NCBI GenBank assembly: GCA_003565575.1
Contig: PXBV01000114.1
Location: 1 to 21,851, forward strand
Source: Psychroflexus sp.
GTDB taxonomy: Bacteria; Bacteroidota; Bacteroidia; Flavobacteriales; Flavobacteriaceae
Direction: 5' to 3'
DNA: 21,851 nt
Shown here: piece by piece, positions 5,326 to 14,797 of the stretch
How positions within the stretch are numbered: the stretch's first letter is position 1
How the letters are laid out: each line of letters begins with the position of its first letter
Notes under the pieces: generated by a model
Databases searched by the model: none
The model's input: only the letters and a program-made list of their open reading frames with translations
Told to the model about the DNA's origin: nothing
Made by a program: the position numbers and the translations under genes

Positions 5326-6651
5326 ATGGAAAAGTTGATGGAACGCCCATTTAATCTGAAACACTGCCTATCGGTATTTCTTTTGTTTTTCGCTTTTGTT
5401 ATTCACGCCCAAGATGACGTTGAGGATGCATATGGTTCTTATGTCCCTGAAGAGGTGGTTAATGCAGATGCTGCAAACGGAAAAAATTTGTTTAATTCTC
5501 TCTGTGCTGCTTGTCATAAGCCATACAGGGATGGAGTTGGTCCAAAGCTTCACGGTGTGACCGAAAGAAGGGATATGGATTGGCTTTACAAGTGGATTGT
5601 AAACAGTCAAGAGCTTATAAAATCTGGAGACTCTCAAGCAGTTCAGTTGTATGAAGAGTGGAATAAGGTGGCGATGAACGCCTTTCCTCAGTTAAGCAAT
5701 GATGACATTAATGACATTCTCGCTTATGTTGAAATTCCTCAGAAAGTGAAAAAAGAAGACGATTCGGTAGCTGCTTCTGGTGGTGGTTCTGAATCTGGCG
5801 GCGGTGGAATTTCTACTGAAATTGTGTTAGGCTTATTGGCTATAGTTCTTTTGGTGCTTTCAGTTATTTTGTATTTGGTAAATAAAACCCTTAATCGTTT
5901 TGCGGAGGCTAATGGAATACCTGTGAGAGCAGACAAGCCCAAAGGTAAGCCTATTTGGGTTGCATTTGCTGAGAACCAATTCTTAGTTTTGGTATCTGTT
6001 GTGTTTTTGTTGCTTGCGGTTGCATGGGGAGGCTATGGTTATCTTATGCAGGTTGGCATTGATCAAGGTTACGAGCCTATTCAGCCTATTCATTATTCTC
6101 ATAGAATCCACTCTGGTGAAAACCAGATAGAGTGTAAATACTGTCATTCATCTGCAAGAGTTTCTAAACACTCTGGAATACCATCACTTAATGTGTGTAT
6201 GAATTGCCACAAGCAAATTGCTGAGGTTTCTGAAGAAACTGCGACAGAAGATTACTCTAAAGAGTTTTATGATAATGAAATCCAAAAACTTTATGCAGCT
6301 ACAGGGTGGGATGAAGCCACACAGTCTTATACAGGAGAAACCAAGCCTGTAAAGTGGGTCAGAATTCATAATTTACCAGATTTTGCTTACTTTAATCATG
6401 CTCAACACGTCTCTGTTGCTGGTATAGAGTGTCAGGAGTGTCATGGTCCAGTTGAAGAGATGGAGATCATGTATCAGCATTCCCCTCTTACTATGGGTTG
6501 GTGTATCAATTGCCATAGAGAAACTAACATAAAAGTAGAAGGTAATGCTTACTACGAAAAAATTCACGAAGAGCTTTCCAAGAAATATGATGTTGATAAG
6601 CTGACTGCAGCAGAAATGGGTGGATTGGAATGTGGAAAGTGTCATTACTAA
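5326..6651 (+). CDS. actA: ACIII subunit ActA: multiheme cytochrome c with N-terminal monoheme domain
   Basis: This 441-residue exported protein has a signal peptide (about 1-28) and six CXXCH heme sites. CAACH (60-64) lies in a class I cytochrome c domain with a likely axial Met117. After a Gly/Ser linker and two hydrophobic segments (about 164-185 and 217-240) comes the pentaheme part with CKYCH (270), CMNCH (291), CQECH (369), CINCH (393) and CGKCH (436, at the extreme C-terminus). In alternative complex III the ActA heme chain takes electrons from the Fe-S clusters of ActB and passes them to the oxidase. The extra N-terminal heme domain would suit delivery to the neighbouring aa3 oxidase. 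It is first in the operon, 27 bases before actB. Met5 is a possible alternative start. Confidence 0.93.
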   Translation: MEKLMERPFNLKHCLSVFLLFFAFVIHAQDDVEDAYGSYVPEEVVNADAANGKNLFNSLCAACHKPYRDGVGPKLHGVTERRDMDWLYKWIVNSQELIKSGDSQAVQLYEEWNKVAMNAFPQLSNDDINDILAYVEIPQKVKKEDDSVAASGGGSESGGGGISTEIVLGLLAIVLLVLSVILYLVNKTLNRFAEANGIPVRADKPKGKPIWVAFAENQFLVLVSVVFLLLAVAWGGYGYLMQVGIDQGYEPIQPIHYSHRIHSGENQIECKYCHSSARVSKHSGIPSLNVCMNCHKQIAEVSEETATEDYSKEFYDNEIQKLYAATGWDEATQSYTGETKPVKWVRIHNLPDFAYFNHAQHVSVAGIECQECHGPVEEMEIMYQHSPLTMGWCINCHRETNIKVEGNAYYEKIHEELSKKYDVDKLTAAEMGGLECGKCHY

Positions 6652-6678
6652 TATTAATTTAGAAAATAGTAACTCAAT

Positions 6679-9600
6679 ATGTCATCAGAAAAGAAATATT
6701 GGAAAAGTGCTGAACAGCTTGAAGATAACAACCCTTTAGTTGAAGCGCTTGAACAAAATGAATTTGCAGAACATATTCCTGCAGACGAATTTTTAGGTGA
6801 TAAGGAAAAACTTGAAACTTCTCAAACTTCACGTCGTGACTTTTTGAAGTACGTAGGCTTTAGTACTGCTGCTGCTTCTTTAGCTGCCTGTGAAGGTCCT
6901 GTTATTAAGTCTATTCCTTATGTAGTCCAGCCAGAGCGTCTTGTTCCAGGAGTTGCAGACTACTATGCTACCTCCATTGCAAACGGTTTTGATTTTGCAA
7001 GCGTATTGGTAAAAACTAGAGAAGGTCGCCCTATCAAAATTGAAACGAATAAGGAATCTAACGGACTTTCAGCAGGTAAAGCTAGAATACATGCATCTGT
7101 TTTGGACTTGTATGATATTAAGCGTTTACAAGGGCCTCAAATTGAAGATAGGGATGCTACTTGGACAGAGTTCCTTAGTAAGTTGAAGTCTGATTTGGAT
7201 GCTTCATCAGAACAAAAAATTTATCTACTTACTCAAACTTTTGCTTCTCCTTCTACTCAGAAACTTATTGGTGAATTTCAAGAGGTTTATCCAAATGTTG
7301 AGCACGTTACTTACGATACCATATCTGATGAAGCTGCATTAAATGCTTTTGAAGCTAAATACGGATATAGAGCCCTTCCAAACTATGATTTTTCTAAAGC
7401 GGAGATGATCGTCTCAGTTGGAGCTGATTTTCTAGGTGACTGGCAGGGAGGTGCTTTTGATTCTGGTTATAGTAAAAGTAGAGTTCCTGCAAATGGTAAG
7501 ATGTCAAGACACGTTCAGTTTGAGGCTAATATGACGTTGACAGGTGCTAATGCTGACAAGAGAGTTCCAGTAAAACCCTCTGTTCAAAAGCAAATTGTTG
7601 TAGAAGTATATAATCAAATCGTAAACAAATTAGTTTCTACTAGTTTGAGTGAGACAGTCAAATCTCACGTGGATGCCGCAATAGCTCAACTTAAATCTAA
7701 GTCTTCTGGAGCTGTCTTTGTAACTGGTCTAGAGTCTATGGAAGCCCAAGCTATGGCACTCGAAATTAATGAAGCTCTTGAAAGTGAAGTCTTTGATATA
7801 CAAAATCCACGATTGATCAAGCAAGGAAAAAATTCAGAGATTAAAAATCTTATTTCTGATATGAAGTCTGGTAATGTTGGAGCTCTCCTTATTGCAGGTG
7901 TTAATCCAGCTTACTCATTGCCAAATTCTGATGAGTTTGCTGAAGCTTTGGGCAATGTCAAAACTTCAGTTTGCTTCTCTATGAAAAAGGATGAAACTGC
8001 TAAGTTATGTAAATATGTTGCAGCTACTCCTCATTATCTTGAATCTTGGGGTGATGTTAGATTCACAAAAAATGATTTTAGCTTAATTCAGCCTACCATA
8101 AAACCTCTTTTTGAAACTAAGCAATTTGAGGATTGTTTATTGTATCTTAATGGAAGCACAGAGAGTTTTTACGACTATATAAAAGACCATTTCAAATCTA
8201 CTTTTGAAGGCTTATCTTGGAATCAATCCTTACATGATGGTAGTTTTGTGTATGATATGAGTTTGCCAACTCAAGAGAATTCATCTACAATTGACTTTTC
8301 TTCGGCTGCCAGAAAGCTGCTCACAGAGAATTCTGCTGATGGTTTAGAGTTAACTCTATATACAAAAACATCAATGGGTGATGGTCAACATGCTAATAAC
8401 CCTTGGCTACAAGAGATGCCTGATCCTGTTACTAGAACTTCATGGGACAATTACGTGACCATGTCCAAAGTTGATGCAGAAAGCCTTGGTTTAGAAAACT
8501 CTAATGTTGCCAATGGAGCCCTTAACGGAAATTACGTATCGATTTCACTTAATTCAAAGACTCTAGAAAAATTACCTGTAATTATTCAGCCAGGTCAAGC
8601 GCCAGGTTCTATAGGTTTAGCTCTTGGGTATGGAAAAACAGAGTCTATACAAGAAGAAATGCAAGTTGGTGTGAACGCTTATCCGTTTTACCAAGATTTC
8701 AATCAAAACCAAACTGTAGCCGTAGAAAAAGTTGGAGGTGTACATGAATTTGCATGTGTTCAACTTCATCACACTATGATGGGGCGGAGAGATATCGTGA
8801 AAGAAACATCTCTTGAAATATTTAATACAAAAGATAAGAATTATTGGAACGCAACACCTCAAGTGTCATTAAATCATGAAGAGGTTGACGTTTCTAATCC
8901 TGACGTCGATTTGTGGGATGAGTTTGATCGTAGCATTGGTCATCATTTTAATTTGTCTATTGATTTAAATGCTTGTACAGGTTGTGGTGCTTGTGTTATT
9001 GCTTGCCATAGCGAAAATAATGTACCCGTTGTTGGGAAAAGTGAAATACGCAAGAGTAGAGATATGCACTGGTTAAGAATAGATAGATATTATTCTTCAG
9101 AAGAATCTATGCAGGGAGATTATGACAAGAAAAATGATATTTCTGGTTTAAGCAGTGCCTTAGGAACTTACGGTGAATTAGAAGCAGCCTCTGCTGAAAA
9201 TGTTCAAGTAATCTTCCAGCCTGTTATGTGTCAGCATTGTAATCACGCACCTTGTGAGACTGTTTGTCCAGTTGCTGCTTCTGCACATGGAAGACAAGGA
9301 CAAAACCATATGACTTATAACCGTTGCGTAGGAACACGTTATTGTGCGAATAACTGTCCTTATAAAGTTAGACGTTTCAACTGGTTCTTGTATAATCAAA
9401 ACGATGAGTTTGACTATCACATGAATAATGACTTAGGCAGAATGGTTCTTAACCCAGATGTTACCGTTAGGTCTCGTGGTGTCATGGAGAAATGCTCTAT
9501 GTGTATTCAAATGACTCAAAAAACCATCTTAGATGCTAAACGTGAAGGTAGAGTAATAAAAGATGGTGAGTTCCAGACCGCTTGCTCTGCTGCATGTGAT

Positions 9601-9753
9601 AATGGAGCTATGGTTTTTGGAGATATAAACGACAAAGAAAGTGTTGTGTACCAAAAGACTCAAGACGATAGAAAGTATTATCTACTTGAATATTTGGGCA
9701 CTAAGCCTAATGTGATGTATCACACAAAAATCAGAAATACTGAAGAAGCTTAA
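6679..9753 (+). CDS. actB: ACIII subunit ActB: Fe-S protein with molybdopterin-oxidoreductase-like domain
   Basis: This 1024-residue periplasmic subunit has a twin-arginine export motif SRRDFLK (51-57) and, at the end of its hydrophobic stretch, LAAC (68-71), which resembles a lipobox. The large central part resembles the catalytic chain of molybdopterin oxidoreductases; in ACIII this domain carries no molybdenum cofactor. The C-terminal part is a ferredoxin-type electron wire with cysteine groups at C766/769/772/776, C851/854/859/863, C883/889/893, C939/942 and C969/973. That is enough for the three [4Fe-4S] and one [3Fe-4S] clusters known for the family. It moves electrons from the quinol site at ActC toward ActA. 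The length fits ActB of Bacteroidota, and it is followed by actC after 29 bases. Confidence 0.95.
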   Translation: MSSEKKYWKSAEQLEDNNPLVEALEQNEFAEHIPADEFLGDKEKLETSQTSRRDFLKYVGFSTAAASLAACEGPVIKSIPYVVQPERLVPGVADYYATSIANGFDFASVLVKTREGRPIKIETNKESNGLSAGKARIHASVLDLYDIKRLQGPQIEDRDATWTEFLSKLKSDLDASSEQKIYLLTQTFASPSTQKLIGEFQEVYPNVEHVTYDTISDEAALNAFEAKYGYRALPNYDFSKAEMIVSVGADFLGDWQGGAFDSGYSKSRVPANGKMSRHVQFEANMTLTGANADKRVPVKPSVQKQIVVEVYNQIVNKLVSTSLSETVKSHVDAAIAQLKSKSSGAVFVTGLESMEAQAMALEINEALESEVFDIQNPRLIKQGKNSEIKNLISDMKSGNVGALLIAGVNPAYSLPNSDEFAEALGNVKTSVCFSMKKDETAKLCKYVAATPHYLESWGDVRFTKNDFSLIQPTIKPLFETKQFEDCLLYLNGSTESFYDYIKDHFKSTFEGLSWNQSLHDGSFVYDMSLPTQENSSTIDFSSAARKLLTENSADGLELTLYTKTSMGDGQHANNPWLQEMPDPVTRTSWDNYVTMSKVDAESLGLENSNVANGALNGNYVSISLNSKTLEKLPVIIQPGQAPGSIGLALGYGKTESIQEEMQVGVNAYPFYQDFNQNQTVAVEKVGGVHEFACVQLHHTMMGRRDIVKETSLEIFNTKDKNYWNATPQVSLNHEEVDVSNPDVDLWDEFDRSIGHHFNLSIDLNACTGCGACVIACHSENNVPVVGKSEIRKSRDMHWLRIDRYYSSEESMQGDYDKKNDISGLSSALGTYGELEAASAENVQVIFQPVMCQHCNHAPCETVCPVAASAHGRQGQNHMTYNRCVGTRYCANNCPYKVRRFNWFLYNQNDEFDYHMNNDLGRMVLNPDVTVRSRGVMEKCSMCIQMTQKTILDAKREGRVIKDGEFQTACSAACDNGAMVFGDINDKESVVYQKTQDDRKYYLLEYLGTKPNVMYHTKIRNTEEA

Positions 9754-9782
9754 TCTAATGAAAGAAATTAATATATAGTATA

Positions 9783-11249
9783 ATGTCTCATTACGAATCA
9801 CATATTAGAAAGCCCCTTATCACAGGAGATAAAACTTATCACGATGTCACTTTAGACGTCGTAAAATCTGTGGAGGGGAAAGCCAACAAATCCTGGTGGA
9901 TTGTCTTTTCAATCTCGCTTATAGCCTTCCTTTGGGGTCTAGGCTGTATTGTATATACTATCTCTCAAGGTATAGGTACTTGGGGTCTCAACAAAACCAT
10001 TGGATGGGCTTGGGATATTACAAACTTTGTCTGGTGGGTTGGTATAGGTCACGCAGGAACACTTATTTCTGCTGTACTTTTGCTTTTTAGACAAAAGTGG
10101 AGAATGGCCATTAATAGATCTGCTGAAGCTATGACTATTTTTGCTGTTGTTCAAGCAGGTTTGTTTCCAATTATACATATGGGTAGACCATGGTTAGCAT
10201 ATTGGGTTCTTCCAATCCCTAACCAATATGGTTCACTTTGGGTAAACTTCAATTCTCCATTATTATGGGATGTTTTTGCGATTTCAACCTATTTATCTGT
10301 TTCTTTAGTGTTTTGGTGGACAGGTCTTTTACCAGACTTCGCCATGATTCGTGATAGAGCGGTTAAGCCTTTTCAGAAGAGAATTTATGGTATTTTATCT
10401 TTTGGTTGGAGTGGTAGAGTAAAAGATTGGCAACGTTTTGAGGAGGTCTCCTTGGTATTAGCTGGTTTAGCTACGCCTTTGGTACTTTCTGTACACACTA
10501 TTGTTTCTTTTGACTTTGCTACATCTATCGTTCCTGGATGGCATACTACTATTTTTCCTCCTTATTTTGTTGCTGGTGCTGTATTCTCTGGTTTTGCCAT
10601 GGTTAATACACTCCTTATTGTTATGAGGAAAGTGTCTAATTTAGAAAATTACATCACTCTACAGCATATAGAACTAATGAATATCGTTATTATGATAACG
10701 GGGTCTATTGTTGGTGTAGCTTATATAACAGAATTATTTATGGCCTGGTATTCTGGAGTTGAGTATGAGCAATTTGCTTTCTTAAATAGAGCTACAGGGC
10801 CTTATGCTTGGGCTTATTGGTCTATGATGATTTGTAATGTATTTTCTCCTCAGTTTATGTGGTTTCCTAAATTAAGAAGAAGCATCATGTTTTCTTTCTT
10901 CATATCTATTGTTGTAAATATTGGTATGTGGTTTGAGCGTTTTGTTATTATTGTTACTTCACTTCATAGAGATTTTATGCCTTCAGCTTGGACAATGTTT
11001 TCACCAACTTTTGTAGATATAGGAATATTTGTAGGGACTATTGGATTCTTTTTTGTTTTGTTCCTTCTCTATTCTAGAACCTTTCCAGTGATTGCTCAAG
11101 CTGAGGTTAAATCCATTTTAAAATCCTCAGGAGAGAAATATAAATTGATTAGATTACAAAAGGGAGATGATGCCAAGCTTTATGATAAGCCTGAACAAGA
11201 ACCCTTACCCGATTTTTCTTCAAAGTCTAACTCTAAAATTAACTCATAA
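9783..11249 (+). CDS. actC: ACIII subunit ActC: NrfD/PsrC-like quinol-binding membrane protein
   Basis: This 488-residue integral membrane protein has about ten hydrophobic helices from residue 38 (WWIVFSISLIAFLWGLG) to near 440, and a polar cytoplasmic tail. It belongs to the NrfD/PsrC family, the quinol-oxidising membrane partner of Fe-S subunits. In ACIII, ActC holds the menaquinol site next to the [3Fe-4S] cluster of ActB. Its stop and the actD start share one base (TAATG, 11247-11251), so the two are translationally coupled. No unusual features; the length is normal for the family. Confidence 0.94.
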   Translation: MSHYESHIRKPLITGDKTYHDVTLDVVKSVEGKANKSWWIVFSISLIAFLWGLGCIVYTISQGIGTWGLNKTIGWAWDITNFVWWVGIGHAGTLISAVLLLFRQKWRMAINRSAEAMTIFAVVQAGLFPIIHMGRPWLAYWVLPIPNQYGSLWVNFNSPLLWDVFAISTYLSVSLVFWWTGLLPDFAMIRDRAVKPFQKRIYGILSFGWSGRVKDWQRFEEVSLVLAGLATPLVLSVHTIVSFDFATSIVPGWHTTIFPPYFVAGAVFSGFAMVNTLLIVMRKVSNLENYITLQHIELMNIVIMITGSIVGVAYITELFMAWYSGVEYEQFAFLNRATGPYAWAYWSMMICNVFSPQFMWFPKLRRSIMFSFFISIVVNIGMWFERFVIIVTSLHRDFMPSAWTMFSPTFVDIGIFVGTIGFFFVLFLLYSRTFPVIAQAEVKSILKSSGEKYKLIRLQKGDDAKLYDKPEQEPLPDFSSKSNSKINS

Positions 11250-11776
11250 TGGCATCTAAAGCTCTGCACATTGTTTTTACAGATGATGATATTTTGATGG
11301 AAGCTGTAAAGGCTTTACGTGAAAAAAAGATAAAAATTAATGAGGTGTTTTGTCCATTTCCTGTACATGGTCTGGATAAAGCCTTAGGGATACCGCATAC
11401 ACGTCTAGCAATTACTTCATTTCTTTACGGTATAGTAGGTTTGTCTGTATCAATTTGGTTGATGAATTTTATTATGATAGAAGATTGGCCACAAAATATT
11501 GGAGGAAAGCCTAGTTTCAGTTTTATTGAAAATATGCCTTCTTTTGTACCCATTATGTTTGAAATGACAGTTTTCTTTGCTGCGCACTTAATGGTGATAA
11601 CCTTTTATATGAGAAGTAGATTATGGCCCTTTAAAGAAGCTGAAAATCCTGATGTGAGAAGCACCGATGATAAGTTTGTAATGGAAATTATCGTGAACGA
11701 TGACAATATTCAAGATATTGCAGAATTAGTTCATGAGAATGGCGCTTCAGAAATTAAATTAATAGAAAATAAATAA
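11249..11776 (+). CDS. actD: ACIII subunit ActD (DUF3341)
   Basis: The 175-residue protein has a cytoplasmic N-terminal domain (1-50, with VHGLDKALGIPHTRLA), two membrane helices (about 52-76 and 93-118) and a C-terminal soluble part, the layout of DUF3341. ActD is a structural subunit of alternative complex III packed against ActC and has no cofactor. Position supports the call: one base overlap with actC and four bases before actE. Confidence 0.93.
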   Translation: MASKALHIVFTDDDILMEAVKALREKKIKINEVFCPFPVHGLDKALGIPHTRLAITSFLYGIVGLSVSIWLMNFIMIEDWPQNIGGKPSFSFIENMPSFVPIMFEMTVFFAAHLMVITFYMRSRLWPFKEAENPDVRSTDDKFVMEIIVNDDNIQDIAELVHENGASEIKLIENK

Positions 11777-11780
11777 GTAT

Positions 11781-12368
11781 ATGAGAAGTTTATTTACCAT
11801 AGTACTTCTAAGCTTGAGTTTTACACTTGTATCTTGTTTTGACAAAAGCAAACCAAATTATCAGTACTTTCCAAATATGTATGAATCTTTACCATACGAT
11901 ACCTATGGAGAATATGATATTTTCCCGGAAGAACAATCTGCTCTGCTTTTAGATGATAGAACCATATCTAGAGGTTTTACTCCTTATGACTATGAAGATT
12001 CTTCTGAAGGCTATAGTGCTGCAAAGTCCGATCTAAAAAACGAAATGTCTTACACTCAAGAAAATTTAGCTGAAGGCAAACAATTATATACGATCTACTG
12101 TGCAACCTGTCATGGTGACAAAGGAGATGGTAAAGGTTATTTGGTAGAACGCGAAAAAATTCTTGGAGTACCTAGTTACGATGATCAAGGAAGGGCTATT
12201 ACAGAAGGTAGTGTTTACCATGTCATGTGGCATGGCATCAACACAATGGGTTCCTATGCATCCCAAATGAATAATAGTGAACTTTGGGCTGTTACACATT
12301 ATGTGATGCAATTAAAAGATGACTTGGAGGGCAATGAGCCAAGAGAGTTCGAAACTGAATCAGAATAA
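11781..12368 (+). CDS. actE: ACIII subunit ActE: monoheme cytochrome c lipoprotein
   Basis: The 195-residue lipoprotein has a signal sequence ending in the lipobox LVSC (C19), then a Tyr/Pro-rich linker, then a class I cytochrome c domain with CATCH (107-111) and probable axial Met156 in NTMGSYA. It is anchored on the periplasmic face of the complex and contributes one c-type heme. It lies four bases after actD and 28 before actF. The length and lipidation fit ActE of ACIII. Confidence 0.93.
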   Translation: MRSLFTIVLLSLSFTLVSCFDKSKPNYQYFPNMYESLPYDTYGEYDIFPEEQSALLLDDRTISRGFTPYDYEDSSEGYSAAKSDLKNEMSYTQENLAEGKQLYTIYCATCHGDKGDGKGYLVEREKILGVPSYDDQGRAITEGSVYHVMWHGINTMGSYASQMNNSELWAVTHYVMQLKDDLEGNEPREFETESE

Positions 12369-12396
12369 ACAAATTATATTATATAGCTGAGATATT

Positions 12397-13704
12397 ATGT
12401 ATACAATGTCAAGTAAATTAAAATCATTTTCTCTTATCTTAATTGCTTTAGGAGCCATTGGACTTATCTATTCTTTTATAGCTGCTCCATCAAGCATAGA
12501 GGAAGTTCAAGATATGCTTCACTCTAGTCATGAATTACATGCTGGAGACCATGCCTCTGTGGAAAGTACAGTAGCTCTTGATGAAGCAGCTCATGAAGAT
12601 AATCATGCTGAGCATTTATTCCATCAATTACAGAACAAACCATGGGCAGCATTATATGTGCCTGTCATTTTTATCTTTTTAATTTCTGTTGGAGTTTTCG
12701 TTTTTTATGCACTTCAAAATGCATCTCAAGCGGGCTGGTCTCCTGTTCTCTTTAGAGTCATGGAAGGTATATCTTCTTACATGGTACCTGGAGGAATTTT
12801 AGTTTATGTTCTGTTGGTTTTGTCAAGTTTACACCTTAATCATATGTTTGTTTGGATGGATCCAGAAGTTGTAGCTCATGATGAAATTATTCAAAACAAA
12901 ACAGGCTACTTAAATACCCCTTTCTTTTTACTTAGAGCGGCTTTATACATTGGAGGTTGGATTTTGTTTTCCAAACTCATGATAAAGAACTCTAGAAAAA
13001 TGGACGAAGGCTTTGATTTGAGATTGCATAAACGAAATTTTAAATTATCTGCCGGATTTCTAGTTTTCTTTATTGTAACCGAGTCTATGATGTCTTGGGA
13101 CTGGATTATGAGTATTGATACACACTGGTTCAGTACTTTGTTTGGTTGGTTTGTACTAGCTAGTATCCTTGTTACAGGAGTTACTACAATTGCACTTGTT
13201 ACCATTTACCTTAAAGGTAAAGGCTATTTAGAATATGTTAACGACAGCCATATTCATGATTTAGCAAAATTCATGATGGGCTTCTCTATTTTTTGGGCTT
13301 ACCTTTGGTTTTCCCAGTTTGTTTTAATTTGGTATGCCAATATCCCAGAAGAAGTTACTTATTATGCTTCTAGATTTCAGGATTATCCACTTTTATTATT
13401 CGGTACATTAATATTAAACTGGGTGCTACCAATGCTCATCCTTATTAACACAGATTTTAAAAGAATTAATTGGATTGTAACTTTTGCAGGTATAATTATT
13501 TTGATTGGACATTATATTAACTTTTATGTAATGATTATGCCTGGTACTGTTGGCGATGCTTGGTTTATCGGTATTCCTGAAGTTAGCGCTTTACTTTTAG
13601 TTATTGGCTTATTTATATATACTGTTTTCAATGCTCTTTCAAAAGCACCTCTTACAGTTAAGAATGGGGCTTACCTAGAAGAAAGCAAACATTTTCACTA
13701 TTAA
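12397..13704 (+). CDS. actF: ACIII subunit ActF: second NrfD-like membrane protein
   Basis: The 435-residue membrane protein has about ten hydrophobic segments and resembles ActC. In ACIII it is the second NrfD-like subunit and has been proposed to take part in proton movement. Between the first and second helices is a loop rich in His and acidic residues (about 40-76; H42, H45, H48, H52, H66, H70, H73, H76), which should face the periplasm if helix 1 runs outward. The start MYTMSSKLK is kept; Met4 is an alternative. It is 21 bases before ctaC. Confidence 0.93.
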   Translation: MYTMSSKLKSFSLILIALGAIGLIYSFIAAPSSIEEVQDMLHSSHELHAGDHASVESTVALDEAAHEDNHAEHLFHQLQNKPWAALYVPVIFIFLISVGVFVFYALQNASQAGWSPVLFRVMEGISSYMVPGGILVYVLLVLSSLHLNHMFVWMDPEVVAHDEIIQNKTGYLNTPFFLLRAALYIGGWILFSKLMIKNSRKMDEGFDLRLHKRNFKLSAGFLVFFIVTESMMSWDWIMSIDTHWFSTLFGWFVLASILVTGVTTIALVTIYLKGKGYLEYVNDSHIHDLAKFMMGFSIFWAYLWFSQFVLIWYANIPEEVTYYASRFQDYPLLLFGTLILNWVLPMLILINTDFKRINWIVTFAGIIILIGHYINFYVMIMPGTVGDAWFIGIPEVSALLLVIGLFIYTVFNALSKAPLTVKNGAYLEESKHFHY

Positions 13705-13725
13705 ATTTTAAAAAGAACCTAGAAG

Positions 13726-14772
13726 ATGACCGTATTACTTATAATTTTAGTTGCAGCTTTATTAGGAATTACGATTTGGCAGATTTCAAAAATCTTCAAA
13801 TTATCTCAACCTGTAGAAAGTGATGACACTCAAGTAGCCACTAATGAAGATAATCAAAAACAAGGCAAAATTTTTTTAGCCTTCACCGTTTTCCTATATG
13901 GGCTGATGATATATTCATTTTGGAGCTTGAGTAAATTTTATGCACCAGGTGCTTCAGAACATACTGAAGATTACGATAGATTATTTTTTATATCTCTTGG
14001 GCTTATTATGTTTGTTCAAGTGATTATTCAATTTCTTATACATTGGTTTGCCTATAAATATAGAGGAAAAAAAGGGCAAAAAGCTCTTTTTTATGCAGAT
14101 AACGATAAGCTTGAGTTTATCTGGACTATCATTCCTGTGATTACCCTAGCGGCTTTAATCATCTATGGATTATTTAGCTGGTCCGAAATTATGAATGTTG
14201 AAGAAACTGACGACACCTTAGTTGTTGAAATTTACGCTTATCAATTTGATTGGAGAGCCAGATATTCAGGAGAAGATGGTACGTTGGGAGAAGCTAATGT
14301 TAGATTTATTGAAGGAGTAAATCAGTTAGGTTTAAATGAATCTGATCCTTACGCTCAAGATGATATAATTACAAGTGAACTTCATTTACCTGTTAATAGG
14401 CCTGTTCTTTTCAAGTTCAGATCTCAAGATGTATTGCATTCTGCATATTTCCCATTTTTCAGGTCCCAGATGAATGTTGTACCTGGTATGGTCACTCAAT
14501 TTGGCTTCACTCCTACAACAACTTCTAAAGAAATCCGAAATAGCGATTACATGGTTGAAAAAGTGAAGAATATCAACGAAATTCGTAAAAATAATGATAA
14601 TCTAGATGATGATGAGAAGCAATATGAGTTTGAGTATTACCTCTTGTGTAACAAAATTTGTGGAGTATCTCATTACAACATGCAGATGAAAATTGTTGTT
14701 GAAACTGAAGAAGAATATGAGAAATGGATTTCAGAACAACAAACGTTTGGAGAATTAACAGCACAAAATTAA
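13726..14772 (+). CDS. ctaC: Cytochrome c oxidase subunit II
   Basis: The 348-residue protein has an N-terminal hydrophobic segment (2-20), two further membrane helices (about 48-68 and 86-108), a helix around 130-151, and a periplasmic cupredoxin domain. The dinuclear CuA site is present: H238 in LHSAYF, then C308, C312, H316 and M319 in CNKICGVSHYNM. The residue between the cysteines that is usually Glu is Lys310; its copper contact is normally through the backbone, so CuA should still form. There is no CXXCH, so this is not a caa3-type subunit and electrons must come from ActA/ActE or a soluble cytochrome. It is 25 bases before ctaD. Confidence 0.94.
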   Translation: MTVLLIILVAALLGITIWQISKIFKLSQPVESDDTQVATNEDNQKQGKIFLAFTVFLYGLMIYSFWSLSKFYAPGASEHTEDYDRLFFISLGLIMFVQVIIQFLIHWFAYKYRGKKGQKALFYADNDKLEFIWTIIPVITLAALIIYGLFSWSEIMNVEETDDTLVVEIYAYQFDWRARYSGEDGTLGEANVRFIEGVNQLGLNESDPYAQDDIITSELHLPVNRPVLFKFRSQDVLHSAYFPFFRSQMNVVPGMVTQFGFTPTTTSKEIRNSDYMVEKVKNINEIRKNNDNLDDDEKQYEFEYYLLCNKICGVSHYNMQMKIVVETEEEYEKWISEQQTFGELTAQN

Positions 14773-14797
14773 TTGTAAAATTTAATAAATAGAATAT

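Noticed and set aside
6679..9753. ActB as a working molybdoenzyme
   Set aside because: Its place between actA and actC and the C-terminal four-cluster domain identify it as the ACIII subunit, whose molybdopterin-like domain has no cofactor.
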